64,000 nt of DNA from Deltaproteobacteria bacterium. GTDB taxonomy: Bacteria; Myxococcota; Myxococcia; Myxococcales; 40CM-4-68-19. This document shows positions 19,879 to 29,110 of the stretch, piece after piece. The notes beneath the pieces were generated by a model, which saw only the letters and a program-made list of their open reading frames with translations, made no database searches and had not been told where the DNA came from. The position numbers and the translations under genes are program-made. Where the stretch lies: contig VBLC01000038.1 in the NCBI GenBank assembly GCA_005879315.1, positions 54,322 to 118,321 of the forward strand. Direction: 5' to 3'. Numbering within the stretch: position 1 is the first letter of the stretch; each line of letters begins with the position of its first letter.

Positions 19879-20718
19879 TCAGGTAACAGATTTCCGCACG
19901 ACCGCGAAGGCCCAGCTGCGCGCGCGCAGAGCTCTGGGCAGTGTCCGCCCCAACGGATACTCGACTCGCTCTCCGCGCGCGGCGGCCCAGTCCTCGATGT
20001 CCGCCTTGCAAGAGAGATAGACGGCGTCGTAGTCGGGCTCCGGCGGCTGGGGATGGTCCAGCGCCACCGGCGCGAGGTTGATGATGAACGGCCCGAGCCG
20101 CCGTCTCGCGCTGCGCAACGCCCGCGGCAGGCGCAGCTTGCGATCGTACCAGCCGACCAGGACATCGAGCGGGCGCCGCTTGTGGCGCGCGGGAGTCACG
20201 CCTGTCTGCTGCGATCCGAGATGGCCCGATTCGATGAAGTCAGGAAAAAGCAGGACGAGATCGCGCCGCACTGCGCGCGCCATCTCCTCCAGCGCCTTGC
20301 GCGGATAGACGAACGACTCGAGAACGCCATAGGAGAAGCAGGCCTCAGGATCGCCTTCGGGGATGGCGTAGGCGCCCGCGACCTTCCATTCCGCCTCGGG
20401 ATGCCGTCTGCGGCAGCGCTCGATCACGTCCTCGGCGATTTCAATGCCGGTATAATGACCCGCATATCCGGCGCGGCGCAGCGTGCGATAGAGCCGGCCG
20501 CTGCCGCAGCCGATCTCCAGCACCGATCGATAGCGCTCGAGATATGCCGCCAGCGCCCGCTCGAAAGGATGGTCGAGCGCTTCGCGCTGGTCGACGAATT
20601 CCTGGTACGCCTGGCGCAGCTCGGGGCGACGATAGAACTCTTCCATCCGCCGCTGCAGAACCTCGAGCCTGGGGTCGCCGCTCACGCTCGAGACCCAATC
20701 GAATGTTCGCGAGCTCAA
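19879..20718 (-). CDS. Class I SAM-dependent methyltransferase
   Basis: 279 aa. The SAM-binding motif I VLEIGCGSGR is at residues 66-75, followed by the acidic end of strand 2 (YTGIEIAED) and a motif-II-like FSYGVLESF. The C-terminal half (about 160-279) is basic and shares nothing obvious with BioC, so a biotin-pathway role is not implied despite the bioB neighbour. Its start overlaps the GGDEF gene stop by 4 bases. The substrate is unknown. Confidence 0.78.
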   Translation of the reverse strand: MSSRTFDWVSSVSGDPRLEVLQRRMEEFYRRPELRQAYQEFVDQREALDHPFERALAAYLERYRSVLEIGCGSGRLYRTLRRAGYAGHYTGIEIAEDVIERCRRRHPEAEWKVAGAYAIPEGDPEACFSYGVLESFVYPRKALEEMARAVRRDLVLLFPDFIESGHLGSQQTGVTPARHKRRPLDVLVGWYDRKLRLPRALRSARRRLGPFIINLAPVALDHPQPPEPDYDAVYLSCKADIEDWAAARGERVEYPLGRTLPRALRARSWAFAVVRKSVT

Positions 20719-22706
20719 GCGACCGGCTTCTGCGCCTGCGGCCGGTCCTCGATGACGCGGTTCCTCCCCAGCTGCTTGGCGGCATACATCGCCACGTCGG
20801 CTCGTTTGAAGAGCGTTTCGACTTCGGGGGTCGATTCATCCATTCCGGCGACGCCGACGCTGACGGTGACATGCAGCGCCCCGGCATCGGTGACGATCGG
20901 CTCTTCATCGATGCGCGCCCGGATCCGTTCGGCCAGAACGGTAGCGGCGGGGTGCCCGCCGGTGCCGGGGAGCAGGATGGCGAATTCCTCGCCGCCGTAG
21001 CGGCCGAGCACGTCCACCGAGCGCAGCGTCGACCGGCAGCGCTCGGCCAGTGCGCGCAGCACTTGATCGCCGACGGCGTGGCCATGGCGGTCGTTGATGC
21101 TCTTGAAATGGTCGACGTCGAGCATCATCGCCGCCAGATGCCACTCGAAGCGCCGCGCGCTGTCGAACTGGTACTTGGCGAGATCCATGAAATGGCGCCG
21201 GTTGTACGTGCCGGTCAGGCCATCGAGCGTCGCCAGCCGTTGCACCTGATCGAAGAGCCGCGCGTTCTGCACCGCCATGGCGGCCGGCTGGGCGAGCGAG
21301 AGGGCCAGCCGCGCGGTGGCCTCGTCGTAGGGAACATGGCTCTCGAGGCAGACCACCCCGATGACCTCGCCGCGCTGGATGAGCGGCAGCGCCAGCATTT
21401 GCCGGCCCTCGTTCATCGCCGGTTGCATCGAGCTGATGGCCCGGTCGACATGGCTCGAGCTGGGCACGATGCGGCTCGCCTCCTCTTTCGTCCGCCGCCC
21501 GCGGCTCACGACCAGCTCCATGTTCTCCCGTCCCTTGATGAGCACGGCAGCCTCGTCGTAGCGGACAGCGCGGTCGAGACTGTTGAGGAGCCGCTCGAGC
21601 ACCTCATCCAGCTCCAGCGTTTCGGAGAGCGCGAGCGTCATCTTCAGCTCTTCGCGCTCGCGCAAGCCGCGCGTCATGGTGTTGAAGGCATCGCCCAGCT
21701 GTGCCAGCTCGTCCCGCCCTTTGACGTCGACCGCCGTTTCCAGCGCTCCGCCGGTGACGGCCAGTGCCGCCTGGCGCAGCTTGTCCACGGGCCGCGTCAC
21801 CGTCCGCACCGACGTCGAGCCGAGGAGCACCGCGACGAGAAGACCGAGCGCGAGCCAGAGCAACGACTGGCGCTGCAGATGCCGCAACGGCCGCAGCGCC
21901 TCGTCGGCCGGCTCCTGCACCACCACTTTCCAGCCGAGGAGCGGCACGGTGGCGTTGGCGCCGAGAAGGTCCTCGCTCTGCACGCCCCGGACCAGCGGAT
22001 GGTCGCGCAGGTTCAGCTGCCGGGCCATCAGCTCGCGATCGGTGTGGACGATGATGCGGCCCTCGCTGTCGAGCAGGAAAGCGGCGCCGCGCTCGCCGGG
22101 CCGGAATCGCTCGAAGCTCTCCGAGAGACGGCGCAGCGAGACCTCCACCGCCAGGACCCAGCGGCCTCTCTGCGTGCCGGGAACAGAGACCGCGAGCACG
22201 ATGCGCGGCACCGGTTTCCCCTCGACGTCGGGCAGCATGTAGACGGGTCCCATGGCGAGGCCCGAGGTGAGCGCGCCGTTGAGCGGCACCTTGCTGGCGT
22301 AGGCGGCGAGAGAAGTGCCGTCGACCGGCTCGTGCTCGGAGGCGAGCTCGCCCGAAAGGCGCGCGAAGTGGATCTCCCGGCCGATGGCGTCGCCTCGCGC
22401 GTCGAAGAGGCCGACCACGTTCGCGCCGCGCGTCTCCTTGTAGATGAGGAGCAGCGCCTGCTGCCGCGCCTCGGGATCGAGGGTGGCGAGGCTCAAAGTG
22501 GATGCGGCGAGAGTGAGGCTGTCGAGCTTGTCGACCAGCGTGCGGTTGACTTCGGCCGCGAGCGCGCGCGCGGCCTGCGCGTAGATCTGGTCCAGCTGGC
22601 TGCGCAGCGCCTCGCGTCCGCTGGGCAGCGTGAAGGCGGTGGCAAGCAGCAAAGGGAATGTGGTCGCGCCTGCGAGCAAGAGCGACAACTTGACCGCGAG
22701 CCGCAT
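20715..22706 (-). CDS. Membrane diguanylate cyclase (Cache-type sensor, HAMP, GAF, GGDEF)
   Basis: 663 aa. Order: membrane helix (about 7-24), periplasmic sensor of about 255 residues with Cache-like features, second helix (about 285-303, LLWLALGLLVAVLLGS), HAMP (TRPVDKLRQAALAVTGG), GAF (about 380-500) and GGDEF (about 505-655). The active-site loop reads RYGGEEFAILLPG, consistent with active c-di-GMP synthesis. DGLTGTYNRRHF marks the GGDEF domain start. It likely turns an extracellular small-molecule signal into c-di-GMP. Its 3' end overlaps the methyltransferase start by 4 bases. Confidence 0.9.
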   Translation of the reverse strand: MRLAVKLSLLLAGATTFPLLLATAFTLPSGREALRSQLDQIYAQAARALAAEVNRTLVDKLDSLTLAASTLSLATLDPEARQQALLLIYKETRGANVVGLFDARGDAIGREIHFARLSGELASEHEPVDGTSLAAYASKVPLNGALTSGLAMGPVYMLPDVEGKPVPRIVLAVSVPGTQRGRWVLAVEVSLRRLSESFERFRPGERGAAFLLDSEGRIIVHTDRELMARQLNLRDHPLVRGVQSEDLLGANATVPLLGWKVVVQEPADEALRPLRHLQRQSLLWLALGLLVAVLLGSTSVRTVTRPVDKLRQAALAVTGGALETAVDVKGRDELAQLGDAFNTMTRGLREREELKMTLALSETLELDEVLERLLNSLDRAVRYDEAAVLIKGRENMELVVSRGRRTKEEASRIVPSSSHVDRAISSMQPAMNEGRQMLALPLIQRGEVIGVVCLESHVPYDEATARLALSLAQPAAMAVQNARLFDQVQRLATLDGLTGTYNRRHFMDLAKYQFDSARRFEWHLAAMMLDVDHFKSINDRHGHAVGDQVLRALAERCRSTLRSVDVLGRYGGEEFAILLPGTGGHPAATVLAERIRARIDEEPIVTDAGALHVTVSVGVAGMDESTPEVETLFKRADVAMYAAKQLGRNRVIEDRPQAQKPVA

Positions 22707-22715
22707 CCTTCGAGG

Positions 22716-23882
22716 CTAACCCGAAGGTGCGCGGTCGCCTATTTTCCGCGCCGCCAGCGCGAGGGCTTCGTCGAGCTTTTCCCCGTCGCCCGCGCCTTGG
22801 GCGAACTCAGCGCTGCCGCCGCCCTTTCCGCCGAGGAGCGCGAGTGCTTCCTTGAGGATCGCGCCCATCGAGGGACCGGGACCTTTGGGGCGCGCGAAGC
22901 AGAGGTGCGCGCGGCCTTCGTCGATCGATGCGATCAGCGCGGTGCCGCCGGTTTCGGCGATGGCAGCGGCAACTGCCTTGGCGAAAGCGGCGCCGCGCTC
23001 GACCTTGGCGACGACCGGATCGCCCTGCCCGCGCAGGCGCGCTGCCTCGAGTCGGGCCAGGTCGGCGAGCAATCCATCGGCTGCCTTGCGCCGCGAGAGC
23101 GAGTCGGCCATCGCGCGAGCCGCGGCTTGCGCCACGTCGGAGGGGGCGCACTTGAGCGCTTCGGCGGCGCCGGCGAGCGCTTCGCTGGCCTCGTGCGTGA
23201 GCTGGACGACCCGGCTGCCGCAGACGAACTCGACCCGCGACTTCCCTTCGCCCCAGCGCTGCGCCTTGAGGATGGCGATGCAGCCCACTTCGCCGGTGCG
23301 CGCGGGATGCGTGCCGCCGCAAGGCGAGGCGTCGACGCCCTCGACCAGCACCACGCGGTCGCCCTTGACCGGCTCCTTGCGCAGGGGTAGCCGGGCGCGC
23401 TCCTCGCCGACGAAGTTGCGCGCCACCACCGGAAGGTTGCGCCAGACGGAGTCGTTGGCTGCGGTCTCGGCGGCCTCGAGATCGAGCCGGGCGAGCGGCG
23501 CGTCGAGATCGATGGTGCAGGTCCGCTCGCCGAGATGAAAGGAGAGGGTTGGCGCACCGACCTTGTCGAAAGCCGCGGAGAGCAGGTGCTGGCCGTGATG
23601 CTGCTGCATGTGATCGAAGCGGCGGGCCCAGTCGAGCGCCCCCTCCACTTCGCCGCCGATCGGCTTCTCCACGAGGTGGAGCACGGCGCCGTCGCGCTCC
23701 TGCGTGTCGAGGACGTGCACGCCGCCGAGCGAGCCGCGATCGCCGGGCTGACCGCCGCCCTCGGGATAGAAGGCGCTCCGATCGAGGATGGCGGCCGGCT
23801 TGCCGTCGAGGTCGCGCATCTCCACAACGCGCGCGCGGAAGCTGCGCAGGTAAGGATCGCTCAAATAGAGCCGCTCGGTCAT
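22716..23882 (-). CDS. Alanyl-tRNA editing protein, AlaX long type with DHHA1-like domain
   Basis: 388 aa. The AlaRS-like editing core has both zinc motifs: HHGQH (about 95-99) and CGGTH (about 187-191), plus FYPEGGGQPGDRG near the N-terminus. The C-terminal 150 residues end in a DHHA1-like domain with GGKGGGSAEFAQGAG, the signature seen at the end of AlaRS. Such proteins hydrolyse Ser- or Gly-tRNA(Ala) in trans. Its start overlaps the DUF763 gene stop by 4 bases (ATGA). Confidence 0.9.
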   Translation of the reverse strand: MTERLYLSDPYLRSFRARVVEMRDLDGKPAAILDRSAFYPEGGGQPGDRGSLGGVHVLDTQERDGAVLHLVEKPIGGEVEGALDWARRFDHMQQHHGQHLLSAAFDKVGAPTLSFHLGERTCTIDLDAPLARLDLEAAETAANDSVWRNLPVVARNFVGEERARLPLRKEPVKGDRVVLVEGVDASPCGGTHPARTGEVGCIAILKAQRWGEGKSRVEFVCGSRVVQLTHEASEALAGAAEALKCAPSDVAQAAARAMADSLSRRKAADGLLADLARLEAARLRGQGDPVVAKVERGAAFAKAVAAAIAETGGTALIASIDEGRAHLCFARPKGPGPSMGAILKEALALLGGKGGGSAEFAQGAGDGEKLDEALALAARKIGDRAPSG

Positions 23883-25066
23883 CGCGCGATAGGTAGCACG
23901 AGCTGGCGGGGGCGAGCAGGACCGGAGACGTCGCGGCCGCCGTACGCCTGCGAGCTCTCGCGCTCGTTCTCGAGATGTCGCTCGAGTGAGGGACCGGAGA
24001 CTTTGCCTTCGAGAATCCGCGCCTGCTCGTCGAGCCGCCGGATGGCGTCGAGACGCTCGCCGCGGCCCAGCTTGGCGCGCTCGATGCCTTGCTTCAAGAC
24101 CGCGATGGTCTTGTCGTAGACCCGCAACGCGACGGGGAAGGGATGGCCGTCCTTGCCGCCGTGGGCGAGCGAGAAACGGGCCGGATCGGTGAAGCGGCTA
24201 GGCGTGCCGTGGAGCACCTCGGCGACCATGGCGAGCGCCTCGACCGTGCGCGCGCCGACGCCGGGCTGAAGGAGGAGATCGGCGAAATCGCGGGGGCCAT
24301 TTTCCGCTGCGGCAGCGAGCGTGGCGTGCAGGCGGCGCAAGAAGACGTCGCTGAACCGCACGTCGTGATGGGCCGGCATCTGCAGCTCGTGCACGACCCG
24401 GTCGGGAAGCTGCGCCAGTTCGACGGAGGCTTCGCGCGCCGGCGCCGCGCGCCGATCGGTGAGGTTGACGATCTCGCCTTGGGCGGGGCCTTCGATGGCA
24501 GCGTGCGGCTCCTCGACGAAGCTGCGGACGTTTTCCGACAGCCAATGGTAGCGGCGCGCCTGGCGGCGCTCGCCGTTCATGCCCTGCTGCACCACCGTCC
24601 AGGCGCCATCGCCGGCGACGACGAATCCGTGCAGATAGAGAGCGAAGCCGTCTTGCACTGCTGCGCTGTCGACCTTGGCGACCAGACGGCTGGTGCGGGC
24701 GAGCGCGTCTCCGTCGACGCCGGTGCGCTCGCCGAACGCGATCAGCTCGGAAGGCGTGCGCCGCGAATGGCGGCCGCGGCCACCGCACACGGTCAGGCCA
24801 AGCTCGCGTTCGCGGCCGGCGAGGCCGCGCTTGAGGGCGCCGAGGACGCTCGTGGTGATGCCGCTCGAGTGCCAGTCCATGCCCATGACGCAGCCGAGCG
24901 CCTGGAACCAGAAGGGATGGGCCAGGCGGCGGAGCACGCCGTGCGGGCCTTCGGCGAGGACGAGCGCTTCGACCATCGCCTCGCCCAGGAGCGCCATGCG
25001 CGAGGCGAGCCATTCGGGGACGCGCCCGCCGTGCAGCGGGAGGACGGCCGTTCCAGTTCGACCCAT
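23879..25066 (-). CDS. DUF763 protein
   Basis: 395 aa from ATG 25066; the start is fixed by MGRTGTAVLPLHGGRVPEWL, the normal N-terminus of the DUF763 family. Other conserved-looking blocks are GMDWHSSGITTSVLGALKR, VCGGRGRHSRRTPSE and FADLLLQPGVGARTVEAL, the last resembling a helix-hairpin-helix nucleic-acid-binding turn. GGKDGHPFPVALRVYD near the C-terminus is also typical. The function is unknown. A PLD-like gene lies 32 bases upstream on the same strand and AlaX overlaps downstream; the HhH-like turn suggests a nucleic-acid role, by inference. Confidence 0.85.
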   Translation of the reverse strand: MGRTGTAVLPLHGGRVPEWLASRMALLGEAMVEALVLAEGPHGVLRRLAHPFWFQALGCVMGMDWHSSGITTSVLGALKRGLAGRERELGLTVCGGRGRHSRRTPSELIAFGERTGVDGDALARTSRLVAKVDSAAVQDGFALYLHGFVVAGDGAWTVVQQGMNGERRQARRYHWLSENVRSFVEEPHAAIEGPAQGEIVNLTDRRAAPAREASVELAQLPDRVVHELQMPAHHDVRFSDVFLRRLHATLAAAAENGPRDFADLLLQPGVGARTVEALAMVAEVLHGTPSRFTDPARFSLAHGGKDGHPFPVALRVYDKTIAVLKQGIERAKLGRGERLDAIRRLDEQARILEGKVSGPSLERHLENERESSQAYGGRDVSGPARPRQLVLPIAR

Positions 25067-25098
25067 ACGGCCGTTCAGTATAACGCAGCGGGCGCGGA

Positions 25099-25668
25099 CT
25101 ACCTGCCGAGGCGGCGCGAATGTCCGAGGCGCACCATCGACTTCGCATCGGCGGGCGCGATCGGGTCGGGACAGATCCGCCGCAGCCGGCAGGCGCCGCA
25201 CTCGGCGCCGCTCCAGACCGCCTCGAAGAGCGCCGAGACGCGGTCGATGGTGTCGAAGTCCTCGGTGCAGATCCCCAGCTCGAAATTGCGGCGGCCCTCG
25301 CCCTTTGCGCCGAGGCCGGCGCCGGTCAGGTTCGCGCTGCCCAGATAGAGCCAGGCTTTGTCGACGATGACGGCCTTGAAATGGACGCGGGGGCAGATCT
25401 TCAGCTCGAGCTTGTCCCAGAGACGGCGGCGCTTCTCGAAGGAGGCGCGGAAGGGGCGCGAGGGCAGCTCGGCGTGCAAGAGCCGGAGCTGAACGCCGCG
25501 CGCGGCGAGCTCTGCGAAGAGTGCGACCACCGAGCGGCCCTCGACGTGCATGTCCTTGAGGTTGGCCGTGGAGATGGAGACCGACTCTCGAGCGCCGGCG
25601 AGCTTGTCGAGGACCACCTCGCGGTAGAGCTCGCTGCCCGACTTCAGCTCGGCCGCGATGGAGCGCAT
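25099..25668 (-). CDS. Single-HKD phospholipase D-like protein
   Basis: 189 aa from ATG 25668. One HKD motif is present: HFKAVIVDKAWLYLGSANLTG (His-x-Lys-x4-Asp then GSxN), at about 92-111. With one motif per chain, such proteins act as dimers, typically as nucleases (Nuc-like) or phosphodiesterases. No signal peptide is apparent. The C-terminus carries a cysteine group (ECGACRLRRICPD) that could bind a metal. It precedes DUF763 on the same strand by 32 bases and is probably co-transcribed with it. Confidence 0.8.
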   Translation of the reverse strand: MRSIAAELKSGSELYREVVLDKLAGARESVSISTANLKDMHVEGRSVVALFAELAARGVQLRLLHAELPSRPFRASFEKRRRLWDKLELKICPRVHFKAVIVDKAWLYLGSANLTGAGLGAKGEGRRNFELGICTEDFDTIDRVSALFEAVWSGAECGACRLRRICPDPIAPADAKSMVRLGHSRRLGR

Positions 25669-25752
25669 GGCCGATGATGGGCGCGCGCAGGCCGAAGAGG
25701 AAGTTTTCCGCCGGCCGTGGCTTTTTCCCCAGGATGAGGTACGAGGGCGGCC

Positions 25753-27084
25753 GTGCGCGCTTTTTTGCCAGACTTCCTCTTCGCGGGCGGCCGCGTCCTC
25801 TCCGGCGCGGCCCTCGTCGTGCAGGACGGCCGCGTCGAGTCGGTCGGCGCCGTTCCGTCCGGAGCCGAGCGCGTTCCGCTGCCGGGCCGCGCCGTCCTCC
25901 CCGGGATGGTCAGCGCCCACAGCCATGCCTTCCAGCGCGCCATCCGCGGCCGCACCGAGCAGCGCGACAATCCTCGAGCCGACTTCTGGTCGTGGCGCGA
26001 GGCGATGTACGCTGCGGCGGAGCGGCTCTCGCCCGTCGACCTCCATGCCGTCAGCAAGTTCTGCTTCCTCGAGATGGCGCGCGCCGGGATCACGGCGGTG
26101 GGCGAGTTCCACTATCTGCACCGCGACCCGCAGGGAAAGCCGTACGCCGATGGCAACGAGCTCTCTCTCGCGGTGGCGCGCGCCGCGCGCGAAGTGGGTC
26201 TGCGCATCGTGCTCTTGCGCGCCGCCTACGCGCGCAGCGGATATCGCCTCGCGCCGAACCCGCGGCAGCGGCGCTTCATCGAGGGCTCGGCCGAGGAGTA
26301 TCTGAAGAACCTCGACGCGCTCTCCAAGCAAGTGCCGGTCGGCGCCGCTCCGCACAGCGTGCGCGCCTGCCCCCTCGAATGGATCCGCGACATCGCCGCC
26401 GAGGCGAAGCGGCGCGGCTGGGTGCTGCACATGCACGTCAGCGAGCAGCCCAGGGAAGTGGACGAGTGCAAGGCCGAGCACGGCACCACTCCGCCGCTCC
26501 TGCTCGAGCGGCTCGGCGCGCTGCAGAACGCCGTGCACGCCGTCCATCTCTCCGCCGACGACATTGCCGCGCTGGCGCGCGCGCAGGCGATCGTCTGCGC
26601 CTGCCCGACCACCGAGCGCAACCTCGGCGACGGCATCCTCCGCGCCGACAAACTGCTCGCGGCCGGCGTGCGCCTCTGCCTGGGAAGCGATTCGGAGGTG
26701 CAGCTTTCGCCGCTCGAGGACGCGCGGCAGCTCGAATATCACCTGCGCCTTCTCCAGCTGCAGCGGGCCGTACTCGACCCCGCGCAGGGCGGCGTGGGCG
26801 GCCTCGGCGCGGCGCTCTATCGCATCGCTTCCGAGAACGGCATGCGCGCGCTCGGCCTTCCCGGCGGCGCACTGCAGCCGGGCGAGCCGGCGGATTTTCT
26901 CGTCGTCGATCTCGACGATCCCTCCATCGCCGGCGCCAACGCCGAGGATCTCATGTCGAACGCCGTCTTCTCGATGGAGCGGACCGCCATCCGCGAGGTG
27001 CGCGTCGCGGGCGAGCCGCTCCAGCTCGAGTCGCGTCCCGCGCTGGAAGCGTTCCGCGCGGCGATGCGGAGGCTGTGGGGATGA
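25753..27084 (+). CDS. hutF: Formimidoylglutamate deiminase
   Basis: 443 aa, GTG start. An amidohydrolase-superfamily enzyme with the metal motif SAHSHAFQRAIRGRTEQ (His-x-His), GEFHYLHRD, HMHVSEQ (His ligand) and LGSDSEVQLSPLED (catalytic Asp). AHSHAFQRA..GR is characteristic of HutF, which converts N-formimidoyl-L-glutamate to N-formyl-L-glutamate in the five-step histidine degradation route. The usual next enzyme, HutG, is not in the window; instead an M20 hydrolase gene overlaps by 4 bases. No hutH, hutU or hutI is visible. Confidence 0.93.
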   Translation: MRAFLPDFLFAGGRVLSGAALVVQDGRVESVGAVPSGAERVPLPGRAVLPGMVSAHSHAFQRAIRGRTEQRDNPRADFWSWREAMYAAAERLSPVDLHAVSKFCFLEMARAGITAVGEFHYLHRDPQGKPYADGNELSLAVARAAREVGLRIVLLRAAYARSGYRLAPNPRQRRFIEGSAEEYLKNLDALSKQVPVGAAPHSVRACPLEWIRDIAAEAKRRGWVLHMHVSEQPREVDECKAEHGTTPPLLLERLGALQNAVHAVHLSADDIAALARAQAIVCACPTTERNLGDGILRADKLLAAGVRLCLGSDSEVQLSPLEDARQLEYHLRLLQLQRAVLDPAQGGVGGLGAALYRIASENGMRALGLPGGALQPGEPADFLVVDLDDPSIAGANAEDLMSNAVFSMERTAIREVRVAGEPLQLESRPALEAFRAAMRRLWG

Positions 27085-28166
27085 TCGAGATCCTCCGCGA
27101 GCTGGTGGCGATCGACTCCACCTCTGCGGTCTCCAATCTGCCGGTGATCGAGGCGCTAGACAGGCGCGCGCGCGCGCTCGGATTTGCGACGCGGCGGCAG
27201 GAGTGGACCGACGCGGCTGGAGTGCGCAAGGCGAACCTGATCGCGCGCCGCGGCCCCGATCGGCCGGGCGGACTTGCGCTGGTGGGCCACTCCGATTGCG
27301 TGCCGTTCGATCCCTCGTGGTCGGGCGCGCTCCGGCCAGAGGAGAAAGAGGGCAAGCTCTTCGGCCGCGGCTCGGCGGACAACAAGGCGTTTCTCGCCGC
27401 CGCCCTCTCGGCCAGCGCGCGTGCGCGGCATCCGGGCACGCTGCATCTCGTCTTCACCGCCGACGAGGAAGTGGGCTGCCTGGGCGCGCGCCGCCTCGCG
27501 GAAGACGCCGCATTCCGCCCGGCGCGGGCCATCGTCGGGGAGCCTACCCGGCTCATCCCGGTGCTCGGCCACAAGGGATATTGCCTGGCGGAGATCGCGG
27601 TCCACGGCGCCGAGGGCCACAGCGCCTATCCCGAGACGGGCGCCTCGGCCATCCTCGCCGCCGGACGGCTGCTGCGCGAGATCGAAACGATCGCGGCCGA
27701 GCGCGACGAGGCCTTCTCGCCGCCCTTCACGACGACGAACGTCGGGATCATCCAGGGCGGCAAGGCGAAGAACGTCATCCCCGGTCTCTGCACGCTGACC
27801 TTGGAATGGCGGCCGCTGCCGCGCGAGGACGTGCGGCGCGTGCTCGGTCTGGTGGAAGCGGCTTGCGCGCGGGTGGCGGGCGGAAAGATCCGCATCGAAG
27901 TGAAGCCGCAGCGGCTCGACGCCGGCGTCCTGGTCCCGGCCGAGAGCGAGCTGGTGCGCTTTCTCGAGCGGCAGTCAGGACGCGCGCCGGAGACGATCCC
28001 GTTCGGCACCGAGCTGCCCTATCTCGCTGCGCTCGGGACCGAGGCGTGCGTCTTCGGACCGGGCGACATTCGCGAAGCGCACCGGAGCGGGGAGTTCGTG
28101 CCGCTCGCCGAAGCGGAGCGCGCCGTCGAGATCCTCGCGCAGGCGATCGAGCGATTCGCCGTCTAG
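27081..28166 (+). CDS. M20 family amidohydrolase, ArgE-like
   Basis: 361 aa; ATG 27081 overlaps the hutF stop (ATGA). The di-zinc site of M20 enzymes is complete: VGHSDCVP (His), GRGSADNK (bridging Asp), ADEEVG (catalytic Glu and ligand), GEPT (Glu) and EAHRSGEF (His). HKGYCLAEIAVHGAEGHSAYP is typical of the ArgE/DapE group. It would normally be called acetylornithine deacetylase. Its coupling to hutF suggests it could deacylate N-formylglutamate instead, replacing HutG; this is inference. The 3' end overlaps the convergent SIS gene by 4 bases. Confidence 0.85.
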   Translation: MIEILRELVAIDSTSAVSNLPVIEALDRRARALGFATRRQEWTDAAGVRKANLIARRGPDRPGGLALVGHSDCVPFDPSWSGALRPEEKEGKLFGRGSADNKAFLAAALSASARARHPGTLHLVFTADEEVGCLGARRLAEDAAFRPARAIVGEPTRLIPVLGHKGYCLAEIAVHGAEGHSAYPETGASAILAAGRLLREIETIAAERDEAFSPPFTTTNVGIIQGGKAKNVIPGLCTLTLEWRPLPREDVRRVLGLVEAACARVAGGKIRIEVKPQRLDAGVLVPAESELVRFLERQSGRAPETIPFGTELPYLAALGTEACVFGPGDIREAHRSGEFVPLAEAERAVEILAQAIERFAV

Positions 28167-29110
28167 AGCTTTCCCATCGCGGATTTCCATGGCTCCGTCG
28201 CCCGATGGATGTGATCGGGATCGCCGCCTGTCAGGCGGGCCAGCTCGGCGGCGAGCCGCTGCAGCGGCACGGCTGTGATCAACGGGCGCAGGTGCTCGGG
28301 GCAGGCGGGAAAGCGCAAGTCTTCCTTCGCCGTGCCGCAAGTGAGGCTCTCGACCTCGAGCGCCGCACAGAGCTTGCGGAGCTCCTCTGTGCGGCCGCCG
28401 TCGTCTCCCCAAGGAGTGAGCGTCAGCGCCGCCATCCCCGGCCGCATCGCCGCGGGCGGACCATGCAGCGCCTGCTCCACCGACATTCCTTCCGCCCAGA
28501 CGAAGCAGGCCTCCTTCAACTTCAGCGCCGCCTCCGCGGCGGCGATGGCGTCGAATCCGAAGCCCGCCACCAGCACAGGCTCGTGCTTCGCGATTCTCTT
28601 CGCGACGGCGATCGGCGCCGGCGCCGCCAGCGCCTCGCGCAGGAGCTGGGGCGCCCGCGAGAGATCGACGCGCAGAAGCCGGCCCAGCGCCGCCAGCGCA
28701 GCCAGATAGGAGATGCTGTGCGTCGAGGCGCGCTCCTTTGGGCAAGTGCGGACCACGACGTCCGCTGCCGGCGCCGGCGCGCTCTCCCCTACGACCGCTA
28801 CCGTCCGCGCTCCCGCAGCGCGCGCCTTCGCCAGCGCGGCTGCAGCGAAGCGGCCGGTGCCTCCATGCGTGACGACCACCACTTGATCGGCTGCATTCAC
28901 GGGCAGCCGCAGCGCCAGCTCATGCGCGTCGACCGCGCGCCCGCCCGACCAGGCCGCCGCCACGCGGCAGGCATGCAGCGAGGTCCCCAGGCCGGCGAAG
29001 ACGATCGGCCGCGACCTGTCGAGCGCGGCTGGTTCGGGCCGATCGAGCACTGCCTGCACCGCGTCGGGCTGCGCCGCGATCTGCTCGTCGAAGATGAAGC
29101 GCGCGCTCAT
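28163..29110 (-). CDS. SIS-domain protein, GlmS/AgaS-like
   Basis: 315 aa from ATG 29110. Two SIS domains are visible. The first has FAGLGTSLHACRVAAAW (phosphosugar loop, like GxGTSxxA) and VVVVTHGGTG where most SIS proteins have a Ser-rich loop. The second has VLVAGFGFDAIAAAEAALKLKEA and EQALHGP, as in the GlmS isomerase domain. The C-terminus has GGDPDHIHRATEPWK, like the DPDxPR tail of GlmS. It likely isomerises or deaminates an aminosugar phosphate, or only senses one. It overlaps the MATE gene by 4 bases upstream. Confidence 0.78.
   Translation of the reverse strand: MSARFIFDEQIAAQPDAVQAVLDRPEPAALDRSRPIVFAGLGTSLHACRVAAAWSGGRAVDAHELALRLPVNAADQVVVVTHGGTGRFAAAALAKARAAGARTVAVVGESAPAPAADVVVRTCPKERASTHSISYLAALAALGRLLRVDLSRAPQLLREALAAPAPIAVAKRIAKHEPVLVAGFGFDAIAAAEAALKLKEACFVWAEGMSVEQALHGPPAAMRPGMAALTLTPWGDDGGRTEELRKLCAALEVESLTCGTAKEDLRFPACPEHLRPLITAVPLQRLAAELARLTGGDPDHIHRATEPWKSAMGKL

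Noticed and set aside
19879..20718. BioC, because the methyltransferase neighbours bioB
   Set aside because: Only the generic SAM motif is shared; the C-terminal half is basic and does not look like BioC.
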